DNA from: Psychrobacter sp. I-STPA10
Lineage (GTDB): Bacteria > Pseudomonadota > Gammaproteobacteria > Pseudomonadales > Moraxellaceae
Reading direction: 5' to 3'
DNA: 64,000 nucleotides
Assembly (NCBI RefSeq): GCF_021012795.1
Contig: NZ_VFYU01000015.1
Location: 1-64,000 of the forward strand
In this document: in pieces, positions 48,190 to 58,026 of the stretch
Layout: each line of letters opens with the position of its first letter
Position numbering within the stretch: the first letter of the stretch is position 1
Program-made: the position numbers and the translations under genes
Notes under the pieces: model-generated
What the model was told of the DNA's origin: nothing
What the model saw: the letters and a program-made list of their open reading frames with translations, nothing else
The model's database searches: none

Positions 48190-48949
48190 CTAAAGGCTCA
48201 CTATTTGGGTGCTGATAATCCATATAAAAATCACTGGCAACATCACATTGCTGCCATAAGCGGCAAATCATCTGCTGCATGGCAGGTGATAATTGATGCT
48301 GATATTGTTCATCTACTTGCCGTTTAATAGCGATTAACTCAAGTATTTGCGTCTGCTCATCTTTTGCCAGTAGTCCGAGCATATCTGTCATACGTACTGG
48401 TGGCGGTGTCTGCTCGGTGATTGTCCAAGTTGCCGCCAACAATGCCCGTAATAAATAAAAAAACTTTTTAAATTTTATCGGTTGCCATAAATCAAGGCTT
48501 TGATTGGCAGTTTTTGCCATACCACGATAATGATAAAACACGGCATTGGGGTTAAAATAATCTTGGCTTAATACACGTAGCCTTGCCACTGCTTTGCTTT
48601 GGCTTTGATAAATAATGGGTGAATTTAGCCATTCAAATATGACCGCATTGGATTTATATATCAGGCGCAACGCTTTACGCAGCTCCCAACCGCCAATATC
48701 AAAAGGAACGCCAAAAGGAATGCCAAACAAATCATCACTAATAAATTCAAACGTATCTTTATTATCAAAGACAGACACATACCACTCAGCAGAATGGTAA
48801 TAAATCAAGCGCACATCATAATCACTATCAGGTGAGAAAAACCCACACACACGACTACCACTTTCAATGGCGTGCAGACAGTGCAGTTGCTTATCCGCAC
48901 ATACGTTAGCAATGGTCGATGAGATGGCAAATTGTTTATCTTGTTGCAT
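48149..48949 (-). CDS. RlaP-like predicted nucleotidyltransferase, copy 2
   Basis: A 266-residue protein of the same superfamily, with GSRVCGFFSPDSDYDVRLIYY as the nucleotidyltransferase motif and the Asp pair in SDYDVR. The middle segment (FFYLLRALLAATWT) is shared with the COG3541 family. It overlaps the copy 1 gene. The substrate is unknown, and a tRNA-related role is only suggested by the tilS context. Confidence 0.82.
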   Translation of the reverse strand: MQQDKQFAISSTIANVCADKQLHCLHAIESGSRVCGFFSPDSDYDVRLIYYHSAEWYVSVFDNKDTFEFISDDLFGIPFGVPFDIGGWELRKALRLIYKSNAVIFEWLNSPIIYQSQSKAVARLRVLSQDYFNPNAVFYHYRGMAKTANQSLDLWQPIKFKKFFYLLRALLAATWTITEQTPPPVRMTDMLGLLAKDEQTQILELIAIKRQVDEQYQHQLSPAMQQMICRLWQQCDVASDFYMDYQHPNSEPLDDFMRHIILSPDH

Positions 48950-49121
48950 TTAGTCCCTTATACCTGTTTTAGTCTGCTATAACCTATGACTATGACGATA
49001 AATATTAGCGCATACTATAGCATCTAAGTATAGCTTTTAGCCAAAATCGCCCAATGACAACCATTTTGCTGACAACACTTAAGCAAACTCGCACAAAAAC
49101 ACGCGCACAAAACACCCAGAC

Positions 49122-49160
49122 AAAAAAAAGTGGCAACGCTAAAATAGCCTTGCCACTTTT
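49122..49160 (-). terminator. Terminator after accA
   Basis: On the minus strand AAGTGGCAA pairs with TTGCCACTT over a 13-nt loop and is followed by eight T. Confidence 0.85.
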
Positions 49161-49196
49161 ATAAAAGATAAGAGCTACTATCAGCTCTAATAATAA

Positions 49197-50000
49197 CTAA
49201 GATGCCAACGCCACCGTTGAATCAAAACCTTTGAGACGCTCATAACGCTGTTGCAACAGCTCGTTGGTATCTAACTTTTGCAATTCAGCAAGCTGCTCAC
49301 ATAATAAAGCTTTTAACGCTGCCATCACAGGTTTCGGCTCTTCATGGGCGCCTTTGCCTTCGGCAATCACCGCATCAATCAGCCCCATCTGATACAAATT
49401 ATTGGCATTGAGCTTTAATGCTTCACTGGCGTCACTGGCTTTTTCTGCCGTCTTCCAAAGAATAGACGCACAGCCTTCGGGTGAAATCACCGAATAAATA
49501 CTGTTTTCTAGCATATTGACTCTATCACCGACACCAATTGCTAATGCCCCACCTGAGCCACCTTCACCAATAATGGTGGCGATAATTGGCGTTTTTAGGC
49601 TAGAGAATACCGCAATACTCTCGGCAATCGCTTGTGCTTGCCCACGCTCCTCAGCACCCACACCGGGATATGCGCCTTGGGTATCAATAAAGGTAAACAC
49701 GGGCAAAGAAAAACGCTCGGCTAATTTAACCAAGCGAATGATTTTGCGATAACCCTCAGGATTTGCCATACCAAAATTATGTGCAATACGCTCACGGGTA
49801 CTGCGACCACGATGCTGACCAACGATAAGCACAGGCTCACCATTGAGACGTGCCAAGCCACCTAAAATCGCACGGTCATCAGCAAAGGCTCTATCGCCAT
49901 GCAATTCATCAAACTCGGTAAATAATTCATTGGCATAGTCCATAAATAACGGACGTTTGGCATGCCGTGCCAGTTGTACACTTTCCCACACTGCGCTCAT
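49197..50000 (-). CDS. accA: Acetyl-CoA carboxylase carboxyltransferase subunit alpha (short form)
   Basis: The alpha subunit of the carboxyltransferase that makes malonyl-CoA for fatty-acid synthesis. It contains [55 protein letters not shown] and [15 protein letters not shown]. At 267 residues it is about 50 shorter than the Escherichia coli enzyme because the N-terminal helical segment is missing; it starts [17 protein letters not shown]. Short AccA is also known from Acinetobacter, so this is a family trait rather than a truncation. Confidence 0.95.
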   Translation of the reverse strand: MSAVWESVQLARHAKRPLFMDYANELFTEFDELHGDRAFADDRAILGGLARLNGEPVLIVGQHRGRSTRERIAHNFGMANPEGYRKIIRLVKLAERFSLPVFTFIDTQGAYPGVGAEERGQAQAIAESIAVFSSLKTPIIATIIGEGGSGGALAIGVGDRVNMLENSIYSVISPEGCASILWKTAEKASDASEALKLNANNLYQMGLIDAVIAEGKGAHEEPKPVMAALKALLCEQLAELQKLDTNELLQQRYERLKGFDSTVALAS

Positions 50001-50210
50001 AGTCGAATTCCAGTCTCTATGTTTACTCTTGATGACTTATCAATAATAATGTTTATAAATAATTAAAACCAATAACCACGCCACAACCATCACTTATAGC
50101 ATAGGTGTACAGTTGTAAACTTTGACGTTATCATCACATATTTTGCCATATTAGGCAAACAACAAATACTGGCGACCAACAAATCTAACGAACAACAAAA
50201 ATACACCTTA

Positions 50211-51728
50211 TCACGATTCTGCTGCGACCACATCAAGCTGTATGTGCCATTTAGCAAATTGCTCAATTTCATCATCAAGGTCTGATAATAGCAAAGGATA
50301 GTCCTCACTATCTGCATCAAGGCTAATTTGCCAATGATGCTTGTCAATGATACTTAAGTTCAGCACAGGACGCTCAAAGTCACTACGACTATGATGCGCC
50401 AATACAGATAAGCGTAATAATAGACATAAATACACTAAGCTATCACCACCAATCATCTTGGTTTGCTCATAAGTGTCGGATTTGAGTTTGCGGCGATGAT
50501 TTAAAACCAACTGCGATAGACGCAATTGGTCAACCTGAGAAAAACCGGGAACATCAGAGTGCTCTAGCAAATAAGCACTGTGGCGATGATAACCACTGTG
50601 GCTAATGGCAAGCCCGATTTCATGCAAAAATGCCGCACGACGCAACAAATCAGCATCTTCACCATTAAGCCCCAAACGATGCTGTACTTGCTCAAATAAA
50701 GTTTGGCAACTATTCACCACTCGTTTGGCTTGCTTTTTATCCACCGAATAACGCTTTATCAATGCCTGCACACTGCGGTCACGCACATCTTCACTGGCAA
50801 AGCGACCCAGCATGTCATACATCACACCTTCACGTAATGCCCCATCAGAAAACGCAATGCTATCAATACCAAGCACTTTCATAATGGCACGCAATACCGC
50901 TATACCAGCAGGAAAGACCGCTTTACGATGCTCTTTGACCCCTTCTAACTCTATGTCATCAACATGACCAATTTTTACCAATAGTTTTTCTAAATTTTTG
51001 ATACCCTGATAAGTAATACATTCTTGCTCATCTGCCCAACCTTTGGACACCAGTACATTGCGTGCTGCTTTTATCGTACCACTTGAGCCAATAACACTGC
51101 TCCAGCCTGTTTTTTGATACTGTCCACTGATTGCTAAAATCTCTTTACGAGCCGCAGCAATGGCTTTATCAAATGCCTTTTCTGTGATAATGCCATCTTC
51201 AAAAAAGCCTTTGGTAAATGCCACACAGCCCATTTGTAGGCTTTCTGTCAATATGGGTTCAAACTCTTGCCCAATAATAAATTCGGTTGAACCACCACCG
51301 ATATCAATCACTAAGCGTTTGTCACTACTGGCATTGGTGTGTGACACCCCCAAATAAATCAACCGAGCTTCTTCACGCCCAGCAATAATCTCAATGGGTT
51401 TGGGTAAGATGGCATTGGCACGTTTGATAAATTCATCGGCATTTTTGGCTTGTCGCAGCGCATTGGTAGCAACAATACGTAAGCGTTCGGGAGTCACAGA
51501 CTCAAGCCTGCCAACAAAACGTGTCAGACAATCCAGCCCTCGCTGTTGTGCCGCTTCACTAAGAAAGTTATCTTCATCTAATCCTGCCGCAAGCTGAACT
51601 TTTTCTGACATGGAAGCAACTTTACGCACTTCGCCATGATCGAGTCGAGCGATTGCTAAATGAAAGCTATTTGAGCCAATATCAATGGCTGCCATCAGTT
51701 CGTTATTTGCTAAAAAATTGGTGGGCAT
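50211..51728 (-). CDS. ppx: Exopolyphosphatase (Ppx/GppA family)
   Basis: Hydrolyses inorganic polyphosphate, or pppGpp. It has the ASKHA-fold motifs AAIDIGSNSFHLAI and VIDIGGGSTEFIIG plus GSSGTIKAA, and a C-terminal HD-like part with LHEIGLAISHSGYHRHSAYLL. The ATG 51726-51728 was chosen over a TTG 33 bp upstream; the resulting 505 residues fit the family. It is monocistronic, without ppk beside it. Confidence 0.92.
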   Translation of the reverse strand: MPTNFLANNELMAAIDIGSNSFHLAIARLDHGEVRKVASMSEKVQLAAGLDEDNFLSEAAQQRGLDCLTRFVGRLESVTPERLRIVATNALRQAKNADEFIKRANAILPKPIEIIAGREEARLIYLGVSHTNASSDKRLVIDIGGGSTEFIIGQEFEPILTESLQMGCVAFTKGFFEDGIITEKAFDKAIAAARKEILAISGQYQKTGWSSVIGSSGTIKAARNVLVSKGWADEQECITYQGIKNLEKLLVKIGHVDDIELEGVKEHRKAVFPAGIAVLRAIMKVLGIDSIAFSDGALREGVMYDMLGRFASEDVRDRSVQALIKRYSVDKKQAKRVVNSCQTLFEQVQHRLGLNGEDADLLRRAAFLHEIGLAISHSGYHRHSAYLLEHSDVPGFSQVDQLRLSQLVLNHRRKLKSDTYEQTKMIGGDSLVYLCLLLRLSVLAHHSRSDFERPVLNLSIIDKHHWQISLDADSEDYPLLLSDLDDEIEQFAKWHIQLDVVAAES

Positions 51729-51865
51729 AAGAAATTCATTACTCACGTCAGATAAATTCAAAGTGGCTAAGTTGTTTAGTGGCTATTGAGTTTAGAAGAT
51801 AGTAAGCCATCTTATTCAATTGGGTCATTAAATCATTTCTAACCAGTGGTGGCAAGATGACACTT

Positions 51866-52987
51866 TTATCCCTGCATTTGCTTTAACGCCACTAATAAGC
51901 GTTGATTCTGCTCAACTGTACCTACAGTAATACGCAAATAATCACTAATACGTGGCTTATTAAAATAACGCACAATGATGCCCTGTTCACGTAGCTTTTC
52001 AGCCACATCGGCAGCTCGACCATCAGCAATATTACTTGGTGGACGCGCAAAGATAAAGTTGGCTTGTGAAGGCAATACCTCAAAACCTAGTTGAATTAAG
52101 TAACGACTCAACTGCTCACGCAAAGAGATAATTTTTTGACAGGTCGATACAAAATACTCGTGATCTTGTAAACTGGCAATTGCTCCAACTTGTGCCAACC
52201 TATCAAGTGGAAAGCTATTAAAACTGTTTTTCATTCGGGTCAACGCTTCAATTAATGAAGCATTGGCAAATGCCATACCCACACGTAGACCTGCTAAGGA
52301 GCGTGATTTTGAAAAAGTTTGGGTCACCACAATATTATCAAATTCATTAATCAAGCTCACCGCAGAGGCTGACTGCCAGTTGCTCAGTTGACCATTAGCA
52401 AAATCTATATAAGCTTCATCGATAACAACCACTGCATTGGGGTGTTCACTTGCCAATTTAGCAACAGCATCAAGTGGCAATATCTTACCTGTCGGTGCAT
52501 TAGGGTTGGCAATGATAATACCACCACAAGGCTGACGATAATCATCTGTATCTATACTAAAATCTTCTCGTAATGGAATTCTAATTAAATCAACGCCAAA
52601 AGTTTCAGCATACACAGGATAAAAACTATAGCTAATATCAGGGGCAAGCAGTGGACGCTCTTTGATAAAAAAGCAGGAAAATACAAATGCCAAAACCTCA
52701 TCTGAACCATTACCAACAAACACTTGCTCAGGCTGCACGCCATAAGTACTTGCTAAAGTTTGCTTGAGTAAATCAGATTCAGGATCAGGGTATAAACGTA
52801 GTGATTCAGCCTGTTTACCCAATTCAGTGATAATGGCTTGTTGTACTTTTGGCGAGGGTGGAAACGGATTTTCGTTGGTATTTAGTTTACATAAATTGGG
52901 GTGCTTGGGTTGCTCTCCTGGCACATAAGGTGACAGATTGCGGGCTTTACTTGACCACAGTCGATTATCGATTTTTTGCTCACTCAT
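51866..52987 (-). CDS. hisC: Histidinol-phosphate aminotransferase
   Basis: A PLP aminotransferase of histidine synthesis. It contains LNTNENPFPPSPKV, NPNAPTG, VVIDEAYIDFA, the PLP lysine in VTQTFSKSRSLAGLRVG and a C-terminal YLRITVG. The 373 residues are typical. It is downstream of hisD in the same direction, though a terminator-like palindrome lies in the 339-bp gap, so it may have its own promoter. Confidence 0.95.
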   Translation of the reverse strand: MSEQKIDNRLWSSKARNLSPYVPGEQPKHPNLCKLNTNENPFPPSPKVQQAIITELGKQAESLRLYPDPESDLLKQTLASTYGVQPEQVFVGNGSDEVLAFVFSCFFIKERPLLAPDISYSFYPVYAETFGVDLIRIPLREDFSIDTDDYRQPCGGIIIANPNAPTGKILPLDAVAKLASEHPNAVVVIDEAYIDFANGQLSNWQSASAVSLINEFDNIVVTQTFSKSRSLAGLRVGMAFANASLIEALTRMKNSFNSFPLDRLAQVGAIASLQDHEYFVSTCQKIISLREQLSRYLIQLGFEVLPSQANFIFARPPSNIADGRAADVAEKLREQGIIVRYFNKPRISDYLRITVGTVEQNQRLLVALKQMQG

Positions 52988-53175
52988 AGTTTGCTCAATT
53001 CATTTATCATCAATTATATTTTGGCTGCACAGTTTACTAACATCACCAGTATTATCATAATAAATACCAGTTCCATAACCACCTAAACGTGCACTATCTA
53101 ATTTATATTTAGATATTAATATAAATTTATTGCATCGATTTTAACACGCTAAAAATATACTGGCGATATAAAGCA

Positions 53176-53216
53176 AATAAAAATATATGGCTATCGTATA
53201 TTATACGACAGCCATC
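53176..53216 (-). terminator. Probable terminator after hisD
   Basis: ATGGCT-A-TCGTATA pairs with TATACGA-C-AGCCAT, a very strong palindrome, followed on the minus strand by TATATTTTTATTT. It separates hisD from hisC. The rest of the 52988-53326 gap holds no other visible feature. Confidence 0.6.
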
Positions 53217-53326
53217 GTCGCCCAAAGACTGATATATATGATGGTCAATCTAATATCATCACACCATAAGGCAAGTGACCGTCACTAACACCATGGTGAA
53301 TTTATCGTCAGCAGGCTATATGGCGA

Positions 53327-54631
53327 TTAAAGTTTGCTCTGATAACGATAGCGTGCTGAGCGGGCATGTGCGTCTAAGTCTTCTTGCTGAGCTAAAGTGT
53401 CTGCCGTTTGTGCCAATGGTTTGCTGCCTGACTCACTACAATAAATCAGTGAGGATTTTTTCTGAAAGTCATACACGCCAAGCGGTGAGGAAAAACGGGC
53501 GGTACCAGAAGTTGGCAATACGTGGTTTGGCCCTGCACAATAATCACCAATCGCCTCTGGGGTATGACGACCCATAAATATTGCCCCTGCATGACGAATA
53601 TCTCCAACCAGTTCATCAGGATTATCCACAGATAACTCCAAATGCTCAGGGGCAATACGGTTAATCATCGCCAAGCCCTCTGCTCTATCTTTAACCAGAA
53701 TTAATGCGCCACGATTGCGAATCGACTCGCCTGCAATATCCGCTTTGGGTAAAATTTCCAACGCTTTATCAATCTCTTTGGCAACCTCATCAAGCAAGCT
53801 CTGACTGGTGGTGACAAATATCGCTTGCGCAACCGTATCATGCTCAGCTTGCGATAATAAATCCATCGCCAGCCAATCAGCTCTGTCATTCTCTTGACCT
53901 TCGGCATATACCAACACTTCAGAAGGCCCGGCAATCATATCAATGCCCACTTGCCCAAATACGGCTCGTTTGGCGGCTGCTACATATTTGTTGCCCGGTC
54001 CTGTAATTTTATCCACTTGTGGAATGCTGTCTGTACCATAAGCTAATGCCGCCACCGCTTGCGCCCCACCAATGGTAAACACTCTATCCACTTCTGCCAA
54101 ATGTGCCGCTGCCAATACCAATGGATTTAAGTCACCATTGGGGGCAGGTACAACCATAACCACCTCTTGCACCCCTGCGACTTTGGCAGGTATGGCATTC
54201 ATCAATACTGATGACGGATACGAGGCAAGCCCACCGGGAACATAAATACCGACTCTGTCTAGTGGTGTGACTTTTTGCCCCAAGCGATTGCCTAGCTCAT
54301 CAGTATATTGCCATGATTCTTGTTTTTGCTTTTGATGGAAACTTTTGACTCGGCTTGCTGCCAGTTTGAGTGCGTCTTTGATATCATCAGCCAATTCGTC
54401 AAAGGCTTGCTTTAGCTCGGTTTGTCTAAGTTCAAGCTCTGCCATTGTGGTCGCTGGGTGTTTATCAAACTTTTGTGTTAGCTCTAATACGGTTTTATCC
54501 CCATGCTGGCGCACTTGGTTGATGATATCATCAACGGTAGCTAGTAGCTGTGGGTCATTGACGGTTTCAAAGGCGAGCAGGTTATCAAGCTGGCTTTGAA
54601 ACTCGGGGTCTTGGGTGTTTAGGGTGCGCAT
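53327..54631 (-). CDS. hisD: Histidinol dehydrogenase
   Basis: Catalyses the last two oxidation steps of histidine synthesis. It contains [47 protein letters not shown] and [11 protein letters not shown], and [21 protein letters not shown] near the end. The 434 residues are typical. An AAGGA site precedes the ATG. In relatives hisD follows hisG directly; here three accessory genes lie between them. Confidence 0.96.
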   Translation of the reverse strand: MRTLNTQDPEFQSQLDNLLAFETVNDPQLLATVDDIINQVRQHGDKTVLELTQKFDKHPATTMAELELRQTELKQAFDELADDIKDALKLAASRVKSFHQKQKQESWQYTDELGNRLGQKVTPLDRVGIYVPGGLASYPSSVLMNAIPAKVAGVQEVVMVVPAPNGDLNPLVLAAAHLAEVDRVFTIGGAQAVAALAYGTDSIPQVDKITGPGNKYVAAAKRAVFGQVGIDMIAGPSEVLVYAEGQENDRADWLAMDLLSQAEHDTVAQAIFVTTSQSLLDEVAKEIDKALEILPKADIAGESIRNRGALILVKDRAEGLAMINRIAPEHLELSVDNPDELVGDIRHAGAIFMGRHTPEAIGDYCAGPNHVLPTSGTARFSSPLGVYDFQKKSSLIYCSESGSKPLAQTADTLAQQEDLDAHARSARYRYQSKL

Positions 54632-54858
54632 GTTGTATCCTTGTACAATTGCAATTTTAATAACAATTCTAGTTAACTTAACTGACTGCTAAACAGGGCA
54701 ATCATTTGAGTATTTAATCTATAAAACCAGTGTATCACGTCAGAGTTAAACTGATAGCAACGCACTGGTTTAAATTATTGATAACTGGATTTTATTGGGC
54801 TTTACTGGAATAACACTGTCAAAAAGTCTTATCAATTTGATAACTCTTATTGGGACAG

Positions 54859-55302
54859 TTATTCTGTGGATAGTTCCTCTCTAACTTTCATTAACAGTTT
54901 ACCCAGTCGATTTTTTCCTGAGCCATCACCACCATCGCCCCAATAACTATCATTTTCGGTATGCTCAACTAAAATTTTATCACCTGTACTTAATAATAAT
55001 TCTTTTAATTCAGAGTGTTGGCTAAACTTTGCCCTTAAAGCCTCTAACATCACATTAACTTTGATATTATCCCAATTACGTCTCATTTTAATTTTTCGGC
55101 TACGCCCCATTTCTGCCGCCTTCATTGGTGAGGTAGCCTTTTGGATTTGGCTTTCGTAGGCTGTCCCTGCAAATTTTTGGGCTTGAAAATAGTGTTCTAC
55201 GGTTGCCCATGTTTTACCCTTTAATTGAATGGCAAATCTAGCAAAATTTGAAAATTCCCCATAATCACCAGTTTCAGAATAAAACTCTATTTTATCTGTC
55301 AT
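54859..55302 (-). CDS. NADAR-family protein (ADP-ribose processing)
   Basis: A 147-residue member of the NADAR/YbiA family, whose members can remove ADP-ribose from guanine or cleave N-glycosidic bonds in riboflavin intermediates. It contains GEFSNFARFAIQLKGKTWATVEHYFQAQKF, GRSRKIKMRRNWD and the C-terminal DSYWGDGGDGSGKNRLGKLLM motif. The start was set at ATG 55300-55302, with AGGA ten bases upstream. It follows a Hint-domain gene and could be the immunity or reversal partner of an ADP-ribosylating toxin, but no such toxin is seen here. Confidence 0.85.
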   Translation of the reverse strand: MTDKIEFYSETGDYGEFSNFARFAIQLKGKTWATVEHYFQAQKFAGTAYESQIQKATSPMKAAEMGRSRKIKMRRNWDNIKVNVMLEALRAKFSQHSELKELLLSTGDKILVEHTENDSYWGDGGDGSGKNRLGKLLMKVREELSTE

Positions 55303-55312
55303 CAATTTATAT

Positions 55313-55330
55313 TCCTGCGACAAAACTCAT
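55313..55330 (-). repeat. Vestigial copy of the Hint gene start
   Basis: ATGAGTTTTGTCGCAGGA repeats the first six codons (MSFVAG) of the Hint gene at 56298-56315 with one silent change, then ends ATA TAA. The mini-frame has its own AAGGA site and supplies the AGGA used by the NADAR start. It suggests a past duplication or cassette replacement. Confidence 0.75.
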
Positions 55331-55349
55331 CTTACTTCCTTGATTGATT

Positions 55350-56315
55350 TTACTCATGCACCCACACCCCATCCTGCCCGACAAAATAAGTATGATGGTC
55401 AGCGACTTCTAAATTATAGACATAATCCTTAAAAGGATTGGGGCAATCGTCATAATATTCCTCCATTTGCTTATGTAGGCTGGTGTCGCTTAACCCTGTG
55501 GCATCACCGTATTTTTTAAGGTTAGCTACTTCTCTATTAACTTGCTTTATATCAGCAATGCTGTTTTCTTGAATGACTTTACCATCTAGCATTAACGGTT
55601 GAGAAACAGCTTCTAAAAAGCTATCAGCACTATGACATGTAGGATCTTCATCTTGGCTTAACCTAATATTCAATGTTTTATATAGCTCTGGATCAACCAT
55701 AAATGGGTTGTTTTGGTTAATCAGCAACTTAGCATCAGAAGTGTGCCAGTTTAATGTTTTAATCTTGCGTTTAAACTGTGCTGGCGTCTCTGCCAGACTC
55801 ACATACTGATAGCCAGTGTCTGCAAATTGCACAAACTGAATGACACCATCACCTTCCCAAAAGTCTTTGTCTTGCACGTTTTGGATATAGGCACAGCCTT
55901 CTGGATAGTTGGGCAGGGTACGCACAGGCATAAACGAGTAGTCATCAAGGGCGATGACATCACCATTAGCTGCGGTGAGATAGCCCGGTGGCAATCGCCC
56001 AGCAGACAGCCATTTCCCTTTTAGCTCTTGTGCAGCGTCGGTCACTGCTTCTCTGCTCACATAGAAGGGGTGGTCACCGGTACAAAATAAGTAGTTTAGA
56101 CCTTTCTCACCGCTTTGTTGTACAGCTTCATTAAAGTATTCAACTTTAAACAGTTTTCTTTTGCTTGTTGATTTCAAGGTACTTAGCACAGGTTTGTATT
56201 CAGGCTCACCACTACCGTCCTCGGGCTTGGATAACACAAGGTCACCAACTTTAATATCCTGTATTGGCACCAAGCCTTTATCCGTATGCACCAGCGTTCC
56301 TGCGACAAAGCTCAT
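55350..56315 (-). CDS. Stand-alone Hint (intein/hedgehog-like) domain protein
   Basis: A 321-residue protein made almost entirely of a Hint fold of the pretoxin type. The start FVAGTLVHTDKGLVPIQDIKVGDLVLS is block A, TGDHPFYVS is block B, and YNLEVADHHTYFVGQDGVWVHE is the C-terminal block. Polymorphic toxins usually continue into a toxin domain after this point, but here the stop follows directly. The nucleophile position is Ser2 rather than Cys. About 130 residues lie between blocks B and F, more than usual. An AAGGA site is present. Confidence 0.8.
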   Translation of the reverse strand: MSFVAGTLVHTDKGLVPIQDIKVGDLVLSKPEDGSGEPEYKPVLSTLKSTSKRKLFKVEYFNEAVQQSGEKGLNYLFCTGDHPFYVSREAVTDAAQELKGKWLSAGRLPPGYLTAANGDVIALDDYSFMPVRTLPNYPEGCAYIQNVQDKDFWEGDGVIQFVQFADTGYQYVSLAETPAQFKRKIKTLNWHTSDAKLLINQNNPFMVDPELYKTLNIRLSQDEDPTCHSADSFLEAVSQPLMLDGKVIQENSIADIKQVNREVANLKKYGDATGLSDTSLHKQMEEYYDDCPNPFKDYVYNLEVADHHTYFVGQDGVWVHE

Positions 56316-56346
56316 ATCATATCCTTATTAAAATAATCCAATTTAA

Positions 56347-57960
56347 TTAAACCACTTCTTCCACCATAAAATCCGCTACTTCTCGACTGCTTTCGCTAAA
56401 CTCCACCCCAATTAAATAAATAGCCTTGCCCTGCATACGATATTTATCGGCATAGCCTTTATCTTTGATTTGCTCAAGGGCTGAATTGGGCTTTTTGCTT
56501 TGCTCTATCACTTTAAATTCAAAAATATAAATACACTCATTAAAGTCCACCGTCATATCCATACGCCCACGATTGGTACTGTCTTCCACTAATACTTGTA
56601 AACCAAGACTGGCAAAGTAAGCATAAAACACACTTGCCCAATATCCCTCAAAGTGAGCTATATTGTTATTTCTATGCCAATCATGCGGAATGGAGCTAAA
56701 AAAGGCGTTAATCAGCTCGTGAATAGCGTCAAAGTCATTTGCTATCAGTAACGGCACAAGGCGAACTTGCTGTGATTTATAATTATTATTAGGTAGATAA
56801 CGCATCAGTAGCGTTTGGTTGAGGCTTTGGCGGATTTCTTTATTGGGATAATTGAGCTGATAATAAGGGCTATCAACCAATATTTTGGTGGCTTTGATGG
56901 TGAGATAGCCTGTTTGAAACATTAAGGCAATCGGGGATATATCACCCACATCAAAGCTCGATAATAGCTGGTCATCAGCAAGCTGTTGCGTTGGCTCATA
57001 GCTACTAATGCCTTCTTCCATCATTTTATCAATCAAAAAGGTTGGTGTACCTGTTTCAAACCAATAGGGGCGGAACACTTTGGCATTCAGATACAGCAAG
57101 ATATCAAACGGATTGTAAACCGATTCCCCTGTCCAGTTATAGCCGTTATACCAGACTTTAATTTTTGCTTTATCCTCATCACTAACCGTTTCTAACTCTG
57201 GGGCAAAAATGGTTTCTAGCTCATTTTGGGTATAACCACACAATGCCGAAAACTTTTCATCAATGGTAATATCTAATAGATTATTTAACCCCGAAAACAA
57301 ATTCACTTTGCTAAATTTAGACACCCCTGTGAGCATAGCAAAGCGGATATGAGCGTCTTGTCCTTTGATGACTGAATACAAATCTCGCAGACCGTCTCGC
57401 ATGATTAGGGCAATGTCTGGTTTGGTTAGATTGTCTAAGATGGGTTTGTCGTATTCATCGATTAAGATGACGACTTTTTGTTGGTATTTTTCATAAAGTG
57501 TGCGAATAAGCTGACGAAATCGGTTCGATATGGATACGTCTTTTTCCGTTGTATTCGTAACTGTATTAGCAATAGCATATTTTTGTTCATTGATGGATAG
57601 CTGGCTATGAATTTCGCTATAAAGCGCTTGTTTATCGCTCATAATGCCTTCAGCAAAACCTAGCCGTATCACTGGATAAGTGGTATCCCAATCCCAATTA
57701 TTTTCAGCATACAACCCTGTGAACAACTCTTTATTACCTGCAAATAATTCAGCAATGGTGTCTAGGGTGAGACTTTTACCAAAACGTCTGGGGCGAGATA
57801 AAAAGATATAATGGTATTCGACCAGTTGTAAGATATGTTTGGTTTTATCGACATAATAAAAGTTGTCATTGCGTAGAGTGGCAAAGGTTTGGATACCGAT
57901 GGGCAGTTTTTTGGACGGTTTAGATTTGGTAGATAGGTGTGGCTGTTTATTATCACTCAT
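56347..57960 (-). CDS. AAA-ATPase-like / PD-(D/E)XK nuclease fusion protein
   Basis: A 537-residue protein of the AAA-ATPase-like plus PDDEXK_9 family, widespread in accessory regions and of unknown function. Near the N-terminus is LPIGIQTFATLRNDNFYYVDKT. Walker A is SRPRRFGKSLTL and Walker B is KVVILIDEYDKPI. The C-terminal nuclease-like domain has GRMDMTVDF and FEFKV, giving D and E-x-K. It is 31 bp upstream of the Hint gene in the same direction, probably one transcript. Confidence 0.85.
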   Translation of the reverse strand: MSDNKQPHLSTKSKPSKKLPIGIQTFATLRNDNFYYVDKTKHILQLVEYHYIFLSRPRRFGKSLTLDTIAELFAGNKELFTGLYAENNWDWDTTYPVIRLGFAEGIMSDKQALYSEIHSQLSINEQKYAIANTVTNTTEKDVSISNRFRQLIRTLYEKYQQKVVILIDEYDKPILDNLTKPDIALIMRDGLRDLYSVIKGQDAHIRFAMLTGVSKFSKVNLFSGLNNLLDITIDEKFSALCGYTQNELETIFAPELETVSDEDKAKIKVWYNGYNWTGESVYNPFDILLYLNAKVFRPYWFETGTPTFLIDKMMEEGISSYEPTQQLADDQLLSSFDVGDISPIALMFQTGYLTIKATKILVDSPYYQLNYPNKEIRQSLNQTLLMRYLPNNNYKSQQVRLVPLLIANDFDAIHELINAFFSSIPHDWHRNNNIAHFEGYWASVFYAYFASLGLQVLVEDSTNRGRMDMTVDFNECIYIFEFKVIEQSKKPNSALEQIKDKGYADKYRMQGKAIYLIGVEFSESSREVADFMVEEVV

Positions 57961-58026
57961 GGTATGTCCTCTTTTACCCTAATTGTTAGCAATTGAACCA
58001 ATGCCATCACCTATCCATACTACACG

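Noticed and set aside
49197..50000. Truncated accA
   Set aside because: The missing N-terminal segment is also absent in Acinetobacter AccA, so the gene is a normal short form.
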